This document shows positions 17,253 through 25,302 of a stretch of 64,000 nucleotides of DNA, piece by piece. The stretch spans positions 1 through 64,000 of the forward strand of contig NZ_JACAAX010000028.1 in assembly GCF_013377085.1 (NCBI RefSeq). Reading direction: 5' to 3'. Every line of letters begins with the position of its first letter. Position 1 is the stretch's first letter. A model generated the notes under the pieces. That model saw nothing but the letters and a program-made list of their open reading frames with translations. It made no database searches and had not been told where the DNA came from. This stretch comes from Rhodoplanes sp. GTDB lineage: Bacteria; Pseudomonadota; Alphaproteobacteria; Rhizobiales; Xanthobacteraceae. The translations under genes and the position numbers were made by a program.

Positions 17253-19364
17253 CTACTCCCGTCCCGCAACCGCGATCGCAAAAGCGTAGGAGAGCGCCAC
17301 CTCGCGCAGGCGCTCGAAGCGGCCGGCGGCGCCGCCGTGGCCGGCGTCGAGATTGGTGCGCAAGAGGACCAGGTTGTCGTCGGTCTTCAGGCGGCGCAGC
17401 CGCGCCACCCATTTGGCCGGCTCCCAATACGTCACGCGCGGGTCGGTGAGGCCGGCGAGCGCCAGGATGGCCGGATAGGCCTGCGCCCTCACATTGTCGT
17501 AGGGCGAGTAGGCGCGGATGGCGTGGAACGCAACCTCGTCGCGGATCGGGTCTCCCCATTCGAGCCATTCAGGCGGGGTCAGCGGCAGCGTCTCGTCCAG
17601 CATGGTGTTGAGGACGTCGACGAACGGGACCTCGGCGATCAGCCCGGCATAGAGGTCGGGCCGCATGTTGGCGATGGCGCCGATCAGCATGCCGCCGGCC
17701 GAGCCGCCCTGGGCGACGACCTTGTCGGGCGCGACGATCTTCTGCGCGATCAGATGCTCGGTCGCGGCGATGACGTCGCGAAACGTGTTCGGCTTCGCCG
17801 CGAGCTTGCCTTCGCGATACCAGCGCCAGCCCTTCTCGGTGCCGCCGCGGGCATGCACGATGGCATAGACGAAGCCGCGGTCGACCAGCGACAGGCGCGA
17901 GGTCGAGAACGCCGCCGGCATCGACATGCCGTAGGCCGCATAGGCATAGATCAGCGCCGGCGCGGTGCCGTCGAGCGGCGTGTCCTTGCGGGCGAGGAGC
18001 GAGACCGGCACGGTCTCGCCGTCGGTCGTCGGGGCGAACAGGCGGCGCGTGACATAGTCGGCCGGATCGTGCCCGCTCGGCACCTCCTGGCGCTTGCGCA
18101 TCACGCGGGTGCGCGCCGCGCAGTCATAGTCCCACACCTCGGTCGGCGTGGTCATCGAGGAGTAGCTGAAGCGCAGCGTGTCGGTGGCGAACTCGTAGCC
18201 GGGATTGATGCCGAGCGAATAGGCCTCCTCGTCGAACGCGATCGTGTGCTCCTCGCCGGTCGCCAGCCGGCGCACCACGATGCGGGGCAGGCCGTCGGCG
18301 CGCTCGAGCCGGATCAGCCAATCGGCCGTGACGCCGAAGCCGAGCACGAACACGCCCGGCCGGTGCGGAACGAGGTCGCGCCAATGCGCGCGGCCGGGCG
18401 TCGCCAGCGGCGCGACCGCGATCTTGAAGTCCTCGGCGCCGTCCGCATTGGTGCGCAGGAACAGGACGGGACCGCCCTCGAAATCCGGGTGATGCTCGAC
18501 GTCGTACTGCAGCGACGCCTCGTGCGGCGCGACCTGGACGGGCCGGGAGTCGGGCGCCTCGAGGTCGATCAGCCAGGCCTCGGCCGACTCGTGGTCGTGC
18601 ACCGAGATCTCGGCGAAACGTCGCGACTGCAGCGGCGACAGCGAGACGAAGAAGCCAGGGTCGTCGGTGCGGAACACCTCCTCGTCGGCGTCCGCGGGCG
18701 TGCCGAGGCGATGGCGGAACACCTTGCTGGGGCGGTGCTGCGCGTCGAGCCGCACGTAGTAGAAGGCGCGCGAGTCGGCCGCCCACACCACCCCGCCGGA
18801 GATCTCCGGCACGAGATCGGGCAGGTCCTCGCCGATCGACAGGTCGCGCACCCGGGCCGTGAAGAACTCGGACCCGCGATCGTCGGCGCTCCAGGCGAGC
18901 CGGCCGTGATCGGGCGAATGGTCGGTGCTCCCGATGCCGAAGAAGGCCTTGCCGGCGCCGAGCGCGTCGCCGTCGAGCAGGATCTCCTCCGGTCCGCCGT
19001 CGCGTGGCACACGGCACATCAGCGGGTGCTCGCCGCCTTCGCGGTGGCGCGTGTAATAGGCATAGGGGCCGTCCGGCACCGGCACGCCGGCGTCGTCCTC
19101 CTTGATGCGGCCTTTCATCTCGGCGAACAGCGTCTCCTGCAGGGCAGCCGTCGGGGCGAGTGCCGCCTCCGCATGGCCGTTCTCGGCCTCCAGCACGGCC
19201 CGGATGGCAGGGTCGAGCACGGCGGGGTCGCGCATCACGGCCTGCCAGTTGGGGTCGCGCAACCAGGCATACTCGTCCGTCAGGGTGACGCCGTGCCACT
19301 TTGTGACGCTCGCCGTCTCGGCGACGCGCGGGGGAGCAGGGGGGCGGGAGACGCGGTCCAGCAT
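17253..19364 (-). CDS. ptrB: Oligopeptidase B (S9A serine peptidase)
   Basis: A 703-residue cytoplasmic peptidase, the length usual for oligopeptidase B, which cleaves short peptides after basic residues. An N-terminal beta-propeller (about 75-410) precedes the alpha/beta-hydrolase domain. The catalytic triad is Ser555 in GGSAGG, Asp641 in LTDPRV and His676 in DAGHGG. The oligopeptidase B signature ARGGTEKGWRWYREGK precedes the serine. The start at 19364 (MLDRVSRPPAP) was chosen because the conserved propeller sequence VTKWHGVTLTDEYAWLRDPN follows shortly after; an upstream extension is basic and not conserved in pattern. Confidence 0.93.
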   Translation of the reverse strand: MLDRVSRPPAPPRVAETASVTKWHGVTLTDEYAWLRDPNWQAVMRDPAVLDPAIRAVLEAENGHAEAALAPTAALQETLFAEMKGRIKEDDAGVPVPDGPYAYYTRHREGGEHPLMCRVPRDGGPEEILLDGDALGAGKAFFGIGSTDHSPDHGRLAWSADDRGSEFFTARVRDLSIGEDLPDLVPEISGGVVWAADSRAFYYVRLDAQHRPSKVFRHRLGTPADADEEVFRTDDPGFFVSLSPLQSRRFAEISVHDHESAEAWLIDLEAPDSRPVQVAPHEASLQYDVEHHPDFEGGPVLFLRTNADGAEDFKIAVAPLATPGRAHWRDLVPHRPGVFVLGFGVTADWLIRLERADGLPRIVVRRLATGEEHTIAFDEEAYSLGINPGYEFATDTLRFSYSSMTTPTEVWDYDCAARTRVMRKRQEVPSGHDPADYVTRRLFAPTTDGETVPVSLLARKDTPLDGTAPALIYAYAAYGMSMPAAFSTSRLSLVDRGFVYAIVHARGGTEKGWRWYREGKLAAKPNTFRDVIAATEHLIAQKIVAPDKVVAQGGSAGGMLIGAIANMRPDLYAGLIAEVPFVDVLNTMLDETLPLTPPEWLEWGDPIRDEVAFHAIRAYSPYDNVRAQAYPAILALAGLTDPRVTYWEPAKWVARLRRLKTDDNLVLLRTNLDAGHGGAAGRFERLREVALSYAFAIAVAGRE

Positions 19365-19945
19365 GGTTCGCTCGTGATGTTGACGGCGGGGCCGCGAGCC
19401 GGGGCGCACGGTCGAGCGCAAGAGGAAGCGCTGAAGACTTAATGTAGGGTTCGTCAGGTCCGGCGCAAACCGCGTCGGCACCGCGGTACCGCCAGTCGAC
19501 TGTCTGCGGTGCCGCCGACAACTCGTCCGAGCAGCGGGGCTGCGACCGCAGTTCGGCTGTCCAGTTTTGGCGCCGATATCCTCATGAATTTACGTAATAA
19601 AATCCACAGGGCCGGAGATCGGCCCAACGCCGGGGTCGAGGCGGCACGCGCGGTCGCGACCGGATGATCGGCGTTCCGGTATGGGGGTCATGCCGATTTG
19701 AACGTACAAACCTGTACTGTCAGGTGTCGTTGCGCGAATAGTTCGGCCGTTCTGTTGTCGAGTTCACGATGATTTCTACGCGGGGCGATTCTGTTCTTGC
19801 TTTCCCCAGCAATGGCGATACATAAGAAGAGTTCTCACGAGTCGGCCGCTGATGTCGCGCTGCTCGCGGGCCGGCCGGGTCTATTAGGGGGCTTTTGTGG
19901 CCCGGGCGGAGTGGTCGGGGCCATTAAAAGAGAAATGAACGAGAA
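19365..19945. other. Intergenic region upstream of mucR
   Basis: About 580 bases between divergent genes. It contains a short AT-rich patch (GAATTTACGTAATAAAATCC, 19585-19605) that differs sharply from the surrounding GC-rich sequence. MucR proteins bind AT-rich sites and usually repress their own gene, so this patch is a reasonable but unproved autoregulatory site. No gene is evident. Confidence 0.45.
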
Positions 19946-20359
19946 ATGGGCGAGAGCGCACAGAACTATATTGAGCTGACGGCCGACATCGTGTCGGCGT
20001 ATGTTAGCAACAACAGCATATCCGCAAACGATATTCCGGGGCTCATCAACCAGATTCATTCGGCATTGCTGAGGGTTTCGGGTGGCCCGAGCGACGCTCC
20101 CGTCGAGCCGCTCAAGCCGGCCGTGTCGGTCAAGAAATCGATCACGCCGGAGTACATCGTCTGTTTGGAAGACGGGAAAAAGTTCAAGTCCCTCAAACGG
20201 CACCTTCGGACCCAGTACAACATGACACCGGAGCAGTACCGCGAAAAATGGGGTCTGCCGCCAGACTATCCGATGGTGGCGCCGAACTACGCGGCGGCCC
20301 GCTCGCAGCTCGCCAAGCAGATGGGGCTCGGGCAGCAGCGCCGGCGGCGCTCGAAGTAA
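19946..20359 (+). CDS. mucR: MucR/Ros family transcriptional regulator
   Basis: A 137-residue DNA-binding protein. The N-terminal half ([17 protein letters not shown]) is the helical oligomerisation region. The zinc-finger-like domain begins at [20 protein letters not shown] and ends with the invariant [13 protein letters not shown]...YPMVAPNYA. Ros-type fingers use C-x2-C/D and two histidines. Here only one Cys (CLED) and one His (KRHLRTQYN) occupy these positions, the second His being replaced. Family members regulate exopolysaccharide, motility and, in some alphaproteobacteria, cell-cycle genes, binding AT-rich DNA as H-NS-like oligomers. Confidence 0.93.
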   Translation: MGESAQNYIELTADIVSAYVSNNSISANDIPGLINQIHSALLRVSGGPSDAPVEPLKPAVSVKKSITPEYIVCLEDGKKFKSLKRHLRTQYNMTPEQYREKWGLPPDYPMVAPNYAAARSQLAKQMGLGQQRRRRSK

Positions 20360-20407
20360 GGCGCGGCGCGCCGGCCCAGCCGGCGTTCGATGCGCATCGA
20401 GGTATCA

Positions 20408-20440
20408 CCCGTCGGGCCGCAGGCCCGGCGGGTTTTCTTT
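20408..20440 (+). terminator. Rho-independent terminator of mucR
   Basis: The stem CCCGTCGGGCC / GGCCCGGCGGG with a GCA loop is followed directly by TTTTCTTT. It stands 48 bases after the mucR stop. Confidence 0.88.
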
Positions 20441-20745
20441 GTGCGCAGGTCGATCTTCCCGCTGGCTTGCCCGCTGGCCGGCGGGTGGGGCCGCATGGTG
20501 GCCTACGAGAAGCCCGCGCCGACCGGCGGCGGTCGAGACCACGGCCGGGGCCGGCCGGATCCGGATGGCGGCTCGTCATAATCCAGACAGAATTCCTATG
20601 TCGGATCCGCTTCCGTCCCGCCCGAATCCGCTAACAAATTTTGTAGGCTGATTTATTCCAGGCGAATAAAACTTATCCCCGGCGACCGAAACGCGACGAT
20701 AATCTGGGTATCTAGTCCTAGATTGGTTCGTCAGACGAGGTCGCC
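20441..20745. other. Intergenic region upstream of the DnaA-domain gene, locally AT-rich
   Basis: About 300 bases. From 20620 to 20720 the composition falls well below the neighbours and includes an 11-base palindrome ACAAATTTTGT and TTATCCCCG at 20673-20681, seven of nine matches to a DnaA box. This is the likely promoter of the DnaA-like gene; no gene is seen. Confidence 0.4.
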
Positions 20746-21141
20746 ATGTCGCTGTCTCTCCTGTCGTCGGGGCCGTCGGCCCCACCTGCGCCGCCGGTCG
20801 CCGCCGCGTCCGATCGGGTGCCTCGCTGTCCGGCCGATGCGCTGCGCGAGCTGGTCGCCACCGTCTTCGGGTTGCCGCCTGCGGTGCTGTCGGCGTCGTC
20901 CCGCGGCGGAGCCGAGGTCGCCTTTGCGCGCCAGACCGCCATGTACCTCGCCCACGTGGCCTTCGGGGCGTCCTACAGCGAGATCGGCCGGGGCTTTGGC
21001 CGCGATCGCACGACGGCGGCGCATGCCTGCCGGGTGGTCGAGGAGCGCCGCGACGACCCGCGGGTCGAGGCCGTGGTGCAGCGGCTCGAGCGGCTGCTCG
21101 CCGCGGCGCTGCGCCGCGCCGGCGAGGGGAGGCGGGCATGA
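20746..21141 (+). CDS. Stand-alone DnaA domain IV (helix-turn-helix) protein
   Basis: A 131-residue protein with no AAA+ ATPase. Residues about 30-115 align in pattern with the C-terminal DNA-binding domain of DnaA: ALRELVATVFGLPPAVL, FARQTAMYLAHVAFGASYSE, and the recognition helix IGRGFGRDRTTAAHACRVVE, which keeps the R-D-R-T-T-x-x-H-A core that reads the DnaA box. The N-terminal 25 residues are Ser/Pro/Ala-rich. It should bind DNA but cannot hydrolyse ATP or open an origin. The stop overlaps the start of the DUF6456 gene (ATGA), so the two are coupled. Confidence 0.82.
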   Translation: MSLSLLSSGPSAPPAPPVAAASDRVPRCPADALRELVATVFGLPPAVLSASSRGGAEVAFARQTAMYLAHVAFGASYSEIGRGFGRDRTTAAHACRVVEERRDDPRVEAVVQRLERLLAAALRRAGEGRRA

Positions 21142-21800
21142 GCCGGGCCTCGCGCCGCAAGTCGGTCCGACCCGGGTTGCGGGACGGCGTCGACGCCGGG
21201 ACAGTCGCCGAGATCGGCCCATTCCGGGCCAAGCGCCTGGCCGTCGCCCGCCGACCGGACCCGGACGCGCCAGGCAGGACGGCTTCGGCCAAAGCCGGAT
21301 CGACCGGGACCGGGCCGGCCGGGACCGTGCTGGTCAACGAGGCCGAGAGCCCGCTCGCCTGGCTGGCCCGCCGCAAGGGCCGCGACGGCCGGCGGATGAT
21401 CGAGCCGGAGCAGTTTTTGGCCGGCGAGCGGCTGCGCGCCGACTTCACCTTCGCCCAGCTCGGGCCGCGGCTGTCGGTCGACTGGTCGGCGCCGCTCGCC
21501 GCCGGCCTCGGCGGCGGTGGGCCGGCGGCCCTGACCGACGCCGTGATCGCCGCCCGCCAGCGCCTCGCCGGCGCACTCGCGGCCGCCGGCGCGGAGTTCT
21601 CCGGCCTGCTGCTCGACGTCTGCTGCTTTCTCAAGGGACTCGAGGACGTCGAGCGCGAGCGCGGCTGGCCGCCACGCTCCGCCAAGGTGGTGCTGCAGCT
21701 CGGCCTCGACCGGCTGGCCCGCCATTACGGGCTGGGCGGCGAGGCGCGCGGGCGAGCCCGGGTACCGGTGCGGGCGTGGCGGGCAGAACAGGGTGAGTAG
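21138..21800 (+). CDS. DUF6456 domain protein
   Basis: A 220-residue soluble protein. After a basic, probably disordered N-terminus (about 70 residues) comes the DUF6456 core NEAESPLAWLARRKGRDGRR, then PEQFLAGERLRADFTFAQL and VDWSA. A later helix LLLDVCCFLKGLEDVERERGWP precedes a helix-turn-helix-like tail AKVVLQLGLDRLARHYG. The domain is widespread in alphaproteobacteria without established function; the tail suggests DNA binding. Its ATG lies in the last codon of the DnaA-like gene. Its TAG stop is supplied by the first unit of the GAGTAGC repeat. Confidence 0.8.
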   Translation: MSRASRRKSVRPGLRDGVDAGTVAEIGPFRAKRLAVARRPDPDAPGRTASAKAGSTGTGPAGTVLVNEAESPLAWLARRKGRDGRRMIEPEQFLAGERLRADFTFAQLGPRLSVDWSAPLAAGLGGGGPAALTDAVIAARQRLAGALAAAGAEFSGLLLDVCCFLKGLEDVERERGWPPRSAKVVLQLGLDRLARHYGLGGEARGRARVPVRAWRAEQGE

Positions 21801-21888
21801 CGAGTAGCGAGTAGCGAGTAGCGAGTAGCGAGTAGGGGAGGGAGGCCGCGCCGCCTGCTCTTCCCCTATTCGCCACTCGCTATTCGCT
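21795..21888. repeat. GAGTAGC tandem/inverted repeat element, copy 1
   Basis: Five consecutive GAGTAGC units and one GAGTAGG (21795-21836) are followed, after a 24-base spacer, by the inverse arm CCCCTATTCGCCACTCGC and TATTCGC. It can fold into a long stem-loop. The stop codons of both flanking convergent genes (DUF6456 at 21798-21800 and SufE at 21880-21882) lie inside its arms. A related element is at 26279-26361. Confidence 0.8.
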
Positions 21889-22308
21889 TTTGGCCAATGC
21901 CGCCTCGGCATCGCGACGGATGCGGGACACCATCGATTTCAGGCCGTTGGAGCGCTGCGGGGTGAGGTGGTCGCGCAGGCCGAGCTGTTCGAACACGGTG
22001 CCCGGGTCCACGGCGAGAATCTCGCGCGCGGCACGGTCCGAATAGAGGGAGAACAGGATGGCGATGAGGCCGCGCACGATATGGGCGTCGCTGTCGCCCG
22101 TGAAGGTCAGCACCGGCCCGGCCGCCCCGTTCGGGCGCACATCGGTGGTCAGCCACACCTGGCTGGCGCAGCCCTGCACCTTGTTGGCCTCGACGTGATC
22201 GGCCTCCGGCAGCGGCGCGAGCGTGCGCCCGAGCTCGATAATGTACCGGTAGCGGTCGTCCCAGTCGTCGAGCAGCGAGAAGTTGTCGAGGATCTCGTCG
22301 ATCTTCAT
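21880..22308 (-). CDS. sufE: SufE family sulfur acceptor
   Basis: A 142-residue protein of the SufE/CsdE fold, which takes persulfide sulfur from the SufS cysteine desulfurase during iron-sulfur cluster assembly. Typical features are WDDRYRYIIELGR at about 15-27 and the acceptor cysteine in KVQGCASQVWL (about residue 50). The C-terminal LGLRDHLTPQRSNGLKSMV is also characteristic. No other suf gene lies nearby. The last residues (LAKSE) and the stop are encoded by the repeat arm at 21880-21888. Confidence 0.93.
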   Translation of the reverse strand: MKIDEILDNFSLLDDWDDRYRYIIELGRTLAPLPEADHVEANKVQGCASQVWLTTDVRPNGAAGPVLTFTGDSDAHIVRGLIAILFSLYSDRAAREILAVDPGTVFEQLGLRDHLTPQRSNGLKSMVSRIRRDAEAALAKSE

Positions 22309-22494
22309 TGTGAGTGTCTGGCGCGCCCTCGCCGACGGCCCCCATGGCGGCCGGCTCCGCTTACATAAGCGCGATCGGCCCGAATGGGAATTCGCCATGC
22401 GGAGAAGGCGTGCGCCGCAGCCGCCGGGGCGGCTGCGGTATCGGTCGGCGGCGCCGGCGGCCCCGGCGGACACGGTCCGCGGTGAGGCTCCCGG

Positions 22495-22926
22495 TCAGCC
22501 CGGCGGGCGGGCCGCGATCTCGCGGCGGGCCGATGTCCCGCGCCAGTCCGGCGCGAGGTCGGCGGCCGAGAGCGTGTGCTGCGACGCCACCGGGCGCGCG
22601 AGGTCGCCCTTGGCGGCAGCCGCGCCGGTCGTGACCGGCGCGCGTTCGGAGCCGGCGAGCGTCTCGCTCACCATCTCGTACATGATCTTCGCACCGGCCT
22701 GGGCCTTCTGGCCGATCGACACCGCGACCTGCGCGCCGACCGCGCAGACGTCGGGCTGACGCGAGCAGAACTGGCGCATGTCCGAGACGGTCGACGCGGC
22801 CGCGGTGGCGGCGTCGGCCGCGCTCACCGCGGACTGGCCGGGGCCGTCTGTCGGCGATCGCGTGACGGTGGGCAATAGCACCGCCACGACGCCGAGCCAG
22901 AAGGCCGTGCGCAACAAGAAACCCAT
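22495..22926 (-). CDS. DUF5330 domain protein, membrane-anchored
   Basis: A 143-residue protein with one N-terminal hydrophobic segment (MGFLLRTAFWLGVVAVLLP) acting as an anchor or signal. A low-complexity Ala-rich stretch then a conserved block MRQFCSRQPDVCAVGAQVAV and IGQKAQAGAKIMYEMVSE make up DUF5330. The two cysteines may form a periplasmic disulfide. Function is unknown. AGGA precedes the ATG. Its upstream region is shared with the divergent sensor kinase gene. Confidence 0.78.
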   Translation of the reverse strand: MGFLLRTAFWLGVVAVLLPTVTRSPTDGPGQSAVSAADAATAAASTVSDMRQFCSRQPDVCAVGAQVAVSIGQKAQAGAKIMYEMVSETLAGSERAPVTTGAAAAKGDLARPVASQHTLSAADLAPDWRGTSARREIAARPPG

Positions 22927-23036
22927 TGTCCTGTCCCCGTGGTCCCCGTCTCCCTCGTCCCGTGTCCCCGTTTCTCGTCTTCCCCGACCCGAACGCTAGC
23001 AGCGCCGCTTTGACGCGCGGTTCGCCGCACCGGTGC

Positions 23037-23046
23037 GATTCGAATC
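23037..23046. promoter_or_regulatory. Tandem GANTC (CcrM-type) sites
   Basis: GATTC and GAATC abut at 23037-23046, forming the palindrome GATTCGAATC. GANTC is the target of the CcrM cell-cycle methyltransferase of alphaproteobacteria. The pair lies 111 bases upstream of the DUF5330 start and in the shared control region of the kinase gene. Confidence 0.4.
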
Positions 23047-23207
23047 GAGTTTTCAGACAATTCGAACGATCGCGTTCACCATCGGTGAGGACCTGCCACA
23101 CCCGATCGGACGCGGTGGATCAAAGGCTCGCCCACCGTGAGGCCGCGCCCGCCGAGAATGCCGCAACGACGGGCGTTCACGCGGCGTCGGCGCTTTTGGA
23201 AACCTCG

Positions 23208-23264
23208 CGTTCACCAATCAACACTGCGTTCACCATTCAACATACCGTTCACCATCAGCGCAGA
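23208..23264 (+). repeat. Three direct repeats CGTTCACCA(T) at exact 19-base spacing
   Basis: CGTTCACCA begins at 23208, 23227 and 23246, so the period is 19 bases. The units read CGTTCACCAATCAACACTG, CGTTCACCATTCAACATAC and CGTTCACCATCAGC. A further CGTTCACCAT is at 23073 with its own inverse (CGGTGAGG). They lie 140-200 bases before the DivJ-like kinase gene. The arrangement looks like a multi-site protein-binding region. Confidence 0.7.
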
Positions 23265-23330
23265 ATGGATCACGGCGCAGCGGCGTTTTCCCCACCCCAT
23301 GGCAAGCGAACGTCGTCGGAGCCTGCGTCC

Positions 23331-23345
23331 TTAGTGTTCGTTTAA
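23331..23345. promoter_or_regulatory. CtrA-like box TTAG-N7-TTAA upstream of the sensor kinase
   Basis: TTAG, seven bases, then TTAA match the half-site pattern and spacing of CtrA sites (TTAA-N7-TTAA) with one substitution. It lies about 60 bases before the kinase GTG start. Confidence 0.5.
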
Positions 23346-23403
23346 TGGGGCTCTGAGACGATCGCCTTCGACGCGAAGGGGCGCGTCCGTCAAAGGACGT
23401 GCA

Positions 23404-25302
23404 GTGGGCGACGTGAGCGTTCTCAGATCACTCGGGCATTATGTCGATGCGCAGGTGCACCCGTCCGCGCAAGGCGATCCGCTCGCCAAGGCGCGGCATC
23501 GTGCCTTCATTGCGCCACGGCTCGTCGGCAGCTTGACGGCGCTCGTCGCCTTTCCGGCCTACCTGGCCGTGCGCGGCGCACCGAGCGCGCTCGAGGTTCT
23601 CGTGTTCTGCTGGTTGGTCGCGCCGATTCTCACCTCCTATTTCCTGTCCCGCACCGGCCGCTACGAGAGCGCGCATGTGCTCTCCGCGCTCGCGCTCACC
23701 GGGCTCGTCACCGTGATCGCCGCGAAGACCGGCGGCATCGGCTCGTTCGCCGCGATCTGGCTGGTCGTCGTGCCGCTCGAGGCGGCGCTGTCCGCCTCGC
23801 GTCGCGTCGTCGCGATCGCCTCGACGCTGGCGCTCGCCGCCGCCGGCCTGCTGGTCGGCATGGGCGATTTCGGGCTGCTGCCGGAGCCGGTCGCCGGTGC
23901 GCAGGGCACCGCGGTGTTCGCCGCGCTCGGCGTCGTCTCCGCCTCCCTCTATGCGACGGGGCTCGCGCTCGGCGCCGAGTCGCTCACCCGCACGAGCTTC
24001 TGGCTCCTCTATGCCGAGGAGGACCGCTACCGCCTTCTCGCCCGCAACATGACGGACGTGATCACGCGCCACGGGCAGAACGGCGTGGTTCTGTTCGCCT
24101 CGCCGGCCGCCGAGCAGCTTTTCGGTGCGGGCGCCGCGGAGCTGCGTGGCCACGGCCTGTTCGACCGCGTCCACATCGCCGACCGTCCCGCTTATCTCAG
24201 CGCGCTCGCCGATGCGGCAGCGCAGGGACTGGCGGGCTCGGTCGAGTTCCGGGTGCGCCGCGACGCCGAGACGGCGGCCGGCCCCGTGCACTTCATCTGG
24301 ATCGAGATGCGCTGCCGGCCGCTCGATCGCGCCGTCACGGGTCCCGACGGCGCCACCCGCGAGGTCGTCGCGGTCATGCGCGAGGTGACCGAGCGCAAGG
24401 AGCAGGAGCGCGCCCTCGATCAGGCCCGCACCGAGGCGGAACGCGCCAACTCCGCCAAGAGCCGCTTCCTCGCCACCATGAGCCACGAGCTGCGGACGCC
24501 GCTCAACGCCATCATCGGCTTCTCGGACATGCTGGTGAACGAGAAGTCGCTCAAGATCACGCCCGAGCGGCGGCTCGAATACGCGCAGCTCATCAACGAC
24601 TCGGGCAATCACCTGCTGGCCGTCGTCAACGACATTCTCGACATGTCGAAGCTCGAGACCGGCGAGTTCGAGATCCGCCCCGAGCCCTTCACGCTGGCGC
24701 CCGTCGTGCGCTCGTGCTGCGACATCCTGGCCCTCAAGGCGCGCGAGCAGGAGATCCGGCTCGAGGCCGCGGTCGACCCCTCACTGCCCGAGCTCATCGC
24801 CGACAAGCGCGCCCTCAAGCAGATCCTCATCAACCTGCTGTCCAACGCCGTGAAGTTCACGGATCGCGGCGGCTGCATCACCGTGTCGGCCCGGCCGGAC
24901 GGTGCCCGGGTCGCCATCTCGGTCGAGGACAACGGCATCGGCATCCGCGAGGACGATCTCGACCGCTGCGGCAAGCCGTTCTTCCAGTCGCGCGATTCCT
25001 ACGATCGTCCTCACCAAGGCACCGGCCTCGGCCTGTCGATCGTGAAGGGCCTGGTCGGACTGCATGGCGGCGAGATCACCATGACGAGCCGGCTCGGCGC
25101 CGGCACTTGCGTCACGGTGCGGATTCCGCTCGATTGCGAGCCGCGTCGCGGCGCGCGGTCGCCGTCGCTGGTGCCGGCGGCCTCGACGGTGCGGCGGCTC
25201 GCGCTGCCGAGCGAGCCTGCGGCGAGCGAAACCCATCTCCACGACATCAAGTCCGGCGAGGCCGGGAACGAGGCAGCGGTTGCGGTCAAGAAGCGTGCGT
25301 GA
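23404..25302 (+). CDS. DivJ-like PAS sensor histidine kinase
   Basis: A 632-residue membrane kinase. After a cytosolic start containing DPLAKARHRAFIAPRLVG come about five or six hydrophobic helices (about 38-195), a PAS domain (about 205-330), and the HisKA box ATMSHELRTPLNAIIGFSDM with His361. The ATPase domain shows NLLSNAVKFT, DNGIGI and GTGLGLSIVKGL. A 60-residue variable tail ends the protein. The domain order and N-terminal sequence resemble DivJ/PleC-type kinases that act on DivK in the CtrA pathway; this is inference. GTG start with AAAGGA upstream. The stop overlaps the next gene by eight bases. Confidence 0.85.
   Translation: MGDVSVLRSLGHYVDAQVHPSAQGDPLAKARHRAFIAPRLVGSLTALVAFPAYLAVRGAPSALEVLVFCWLVAPILTSYFLSRTGRYESAHVLSALALTGLVTVIAAKTGGIGSFAAIWLVVVPLEAALSASRRVVAIASTLALAAAGLLVGMGDFGLLPEPVAGAQGTAVFAALGVVSASLYATGLALGAESLTRTSFWLLYAEEDRYRLLARNMTDVITRHGQNGVVLFASPAAEQLFGAGAAELRGHGLFDRVHIADRPAYLSALADAAAQGLAGSVEFRVRRDAETAAGPVHFIWIEMRCRPLDRAVTGPDGATREVVAVMREVTERKEQERALDQARTEAERANSAKSRFLATMSHELRTPLNAIIGFSDMLVNEKSLKITPERRLEYAQLINDSGNHLLAVVNDILDMSKLETGEFEIRPEPFTLAPVVRSCCDILALKAREQEIRLEAAVDPSLPELIADKRALKQILINLLSNAVKFTDRGGCITVSARPDGARVAISVEDNGIGIREDDLDRCGKPFFQSRDSYDRPHQGTGLGLSIVKGLVGLHGGEITMTSRLGAGTCVTVRIPLDCEPRRGARSPSLVPAASTVRRLALPSEPAASETHLHDIKSGEAGNEAAVAVKKRA

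Noticed and set aside
23067-23085. GAAC-N6-GTTC near 23065 considered as a LexA site
   Set aside because: Alphaproteobacterial LexA uses GTTC-N7-GTTC; spacing and orientation do not fit.
23208-23264. The 19-base-period repeats considered as a CRISPR array or a replication origin with iterons
   Set aside because: Repeats are too short with no spacers or cas genes, and no replication initiator or partition gene adjoins; they fit a regulatory region better.
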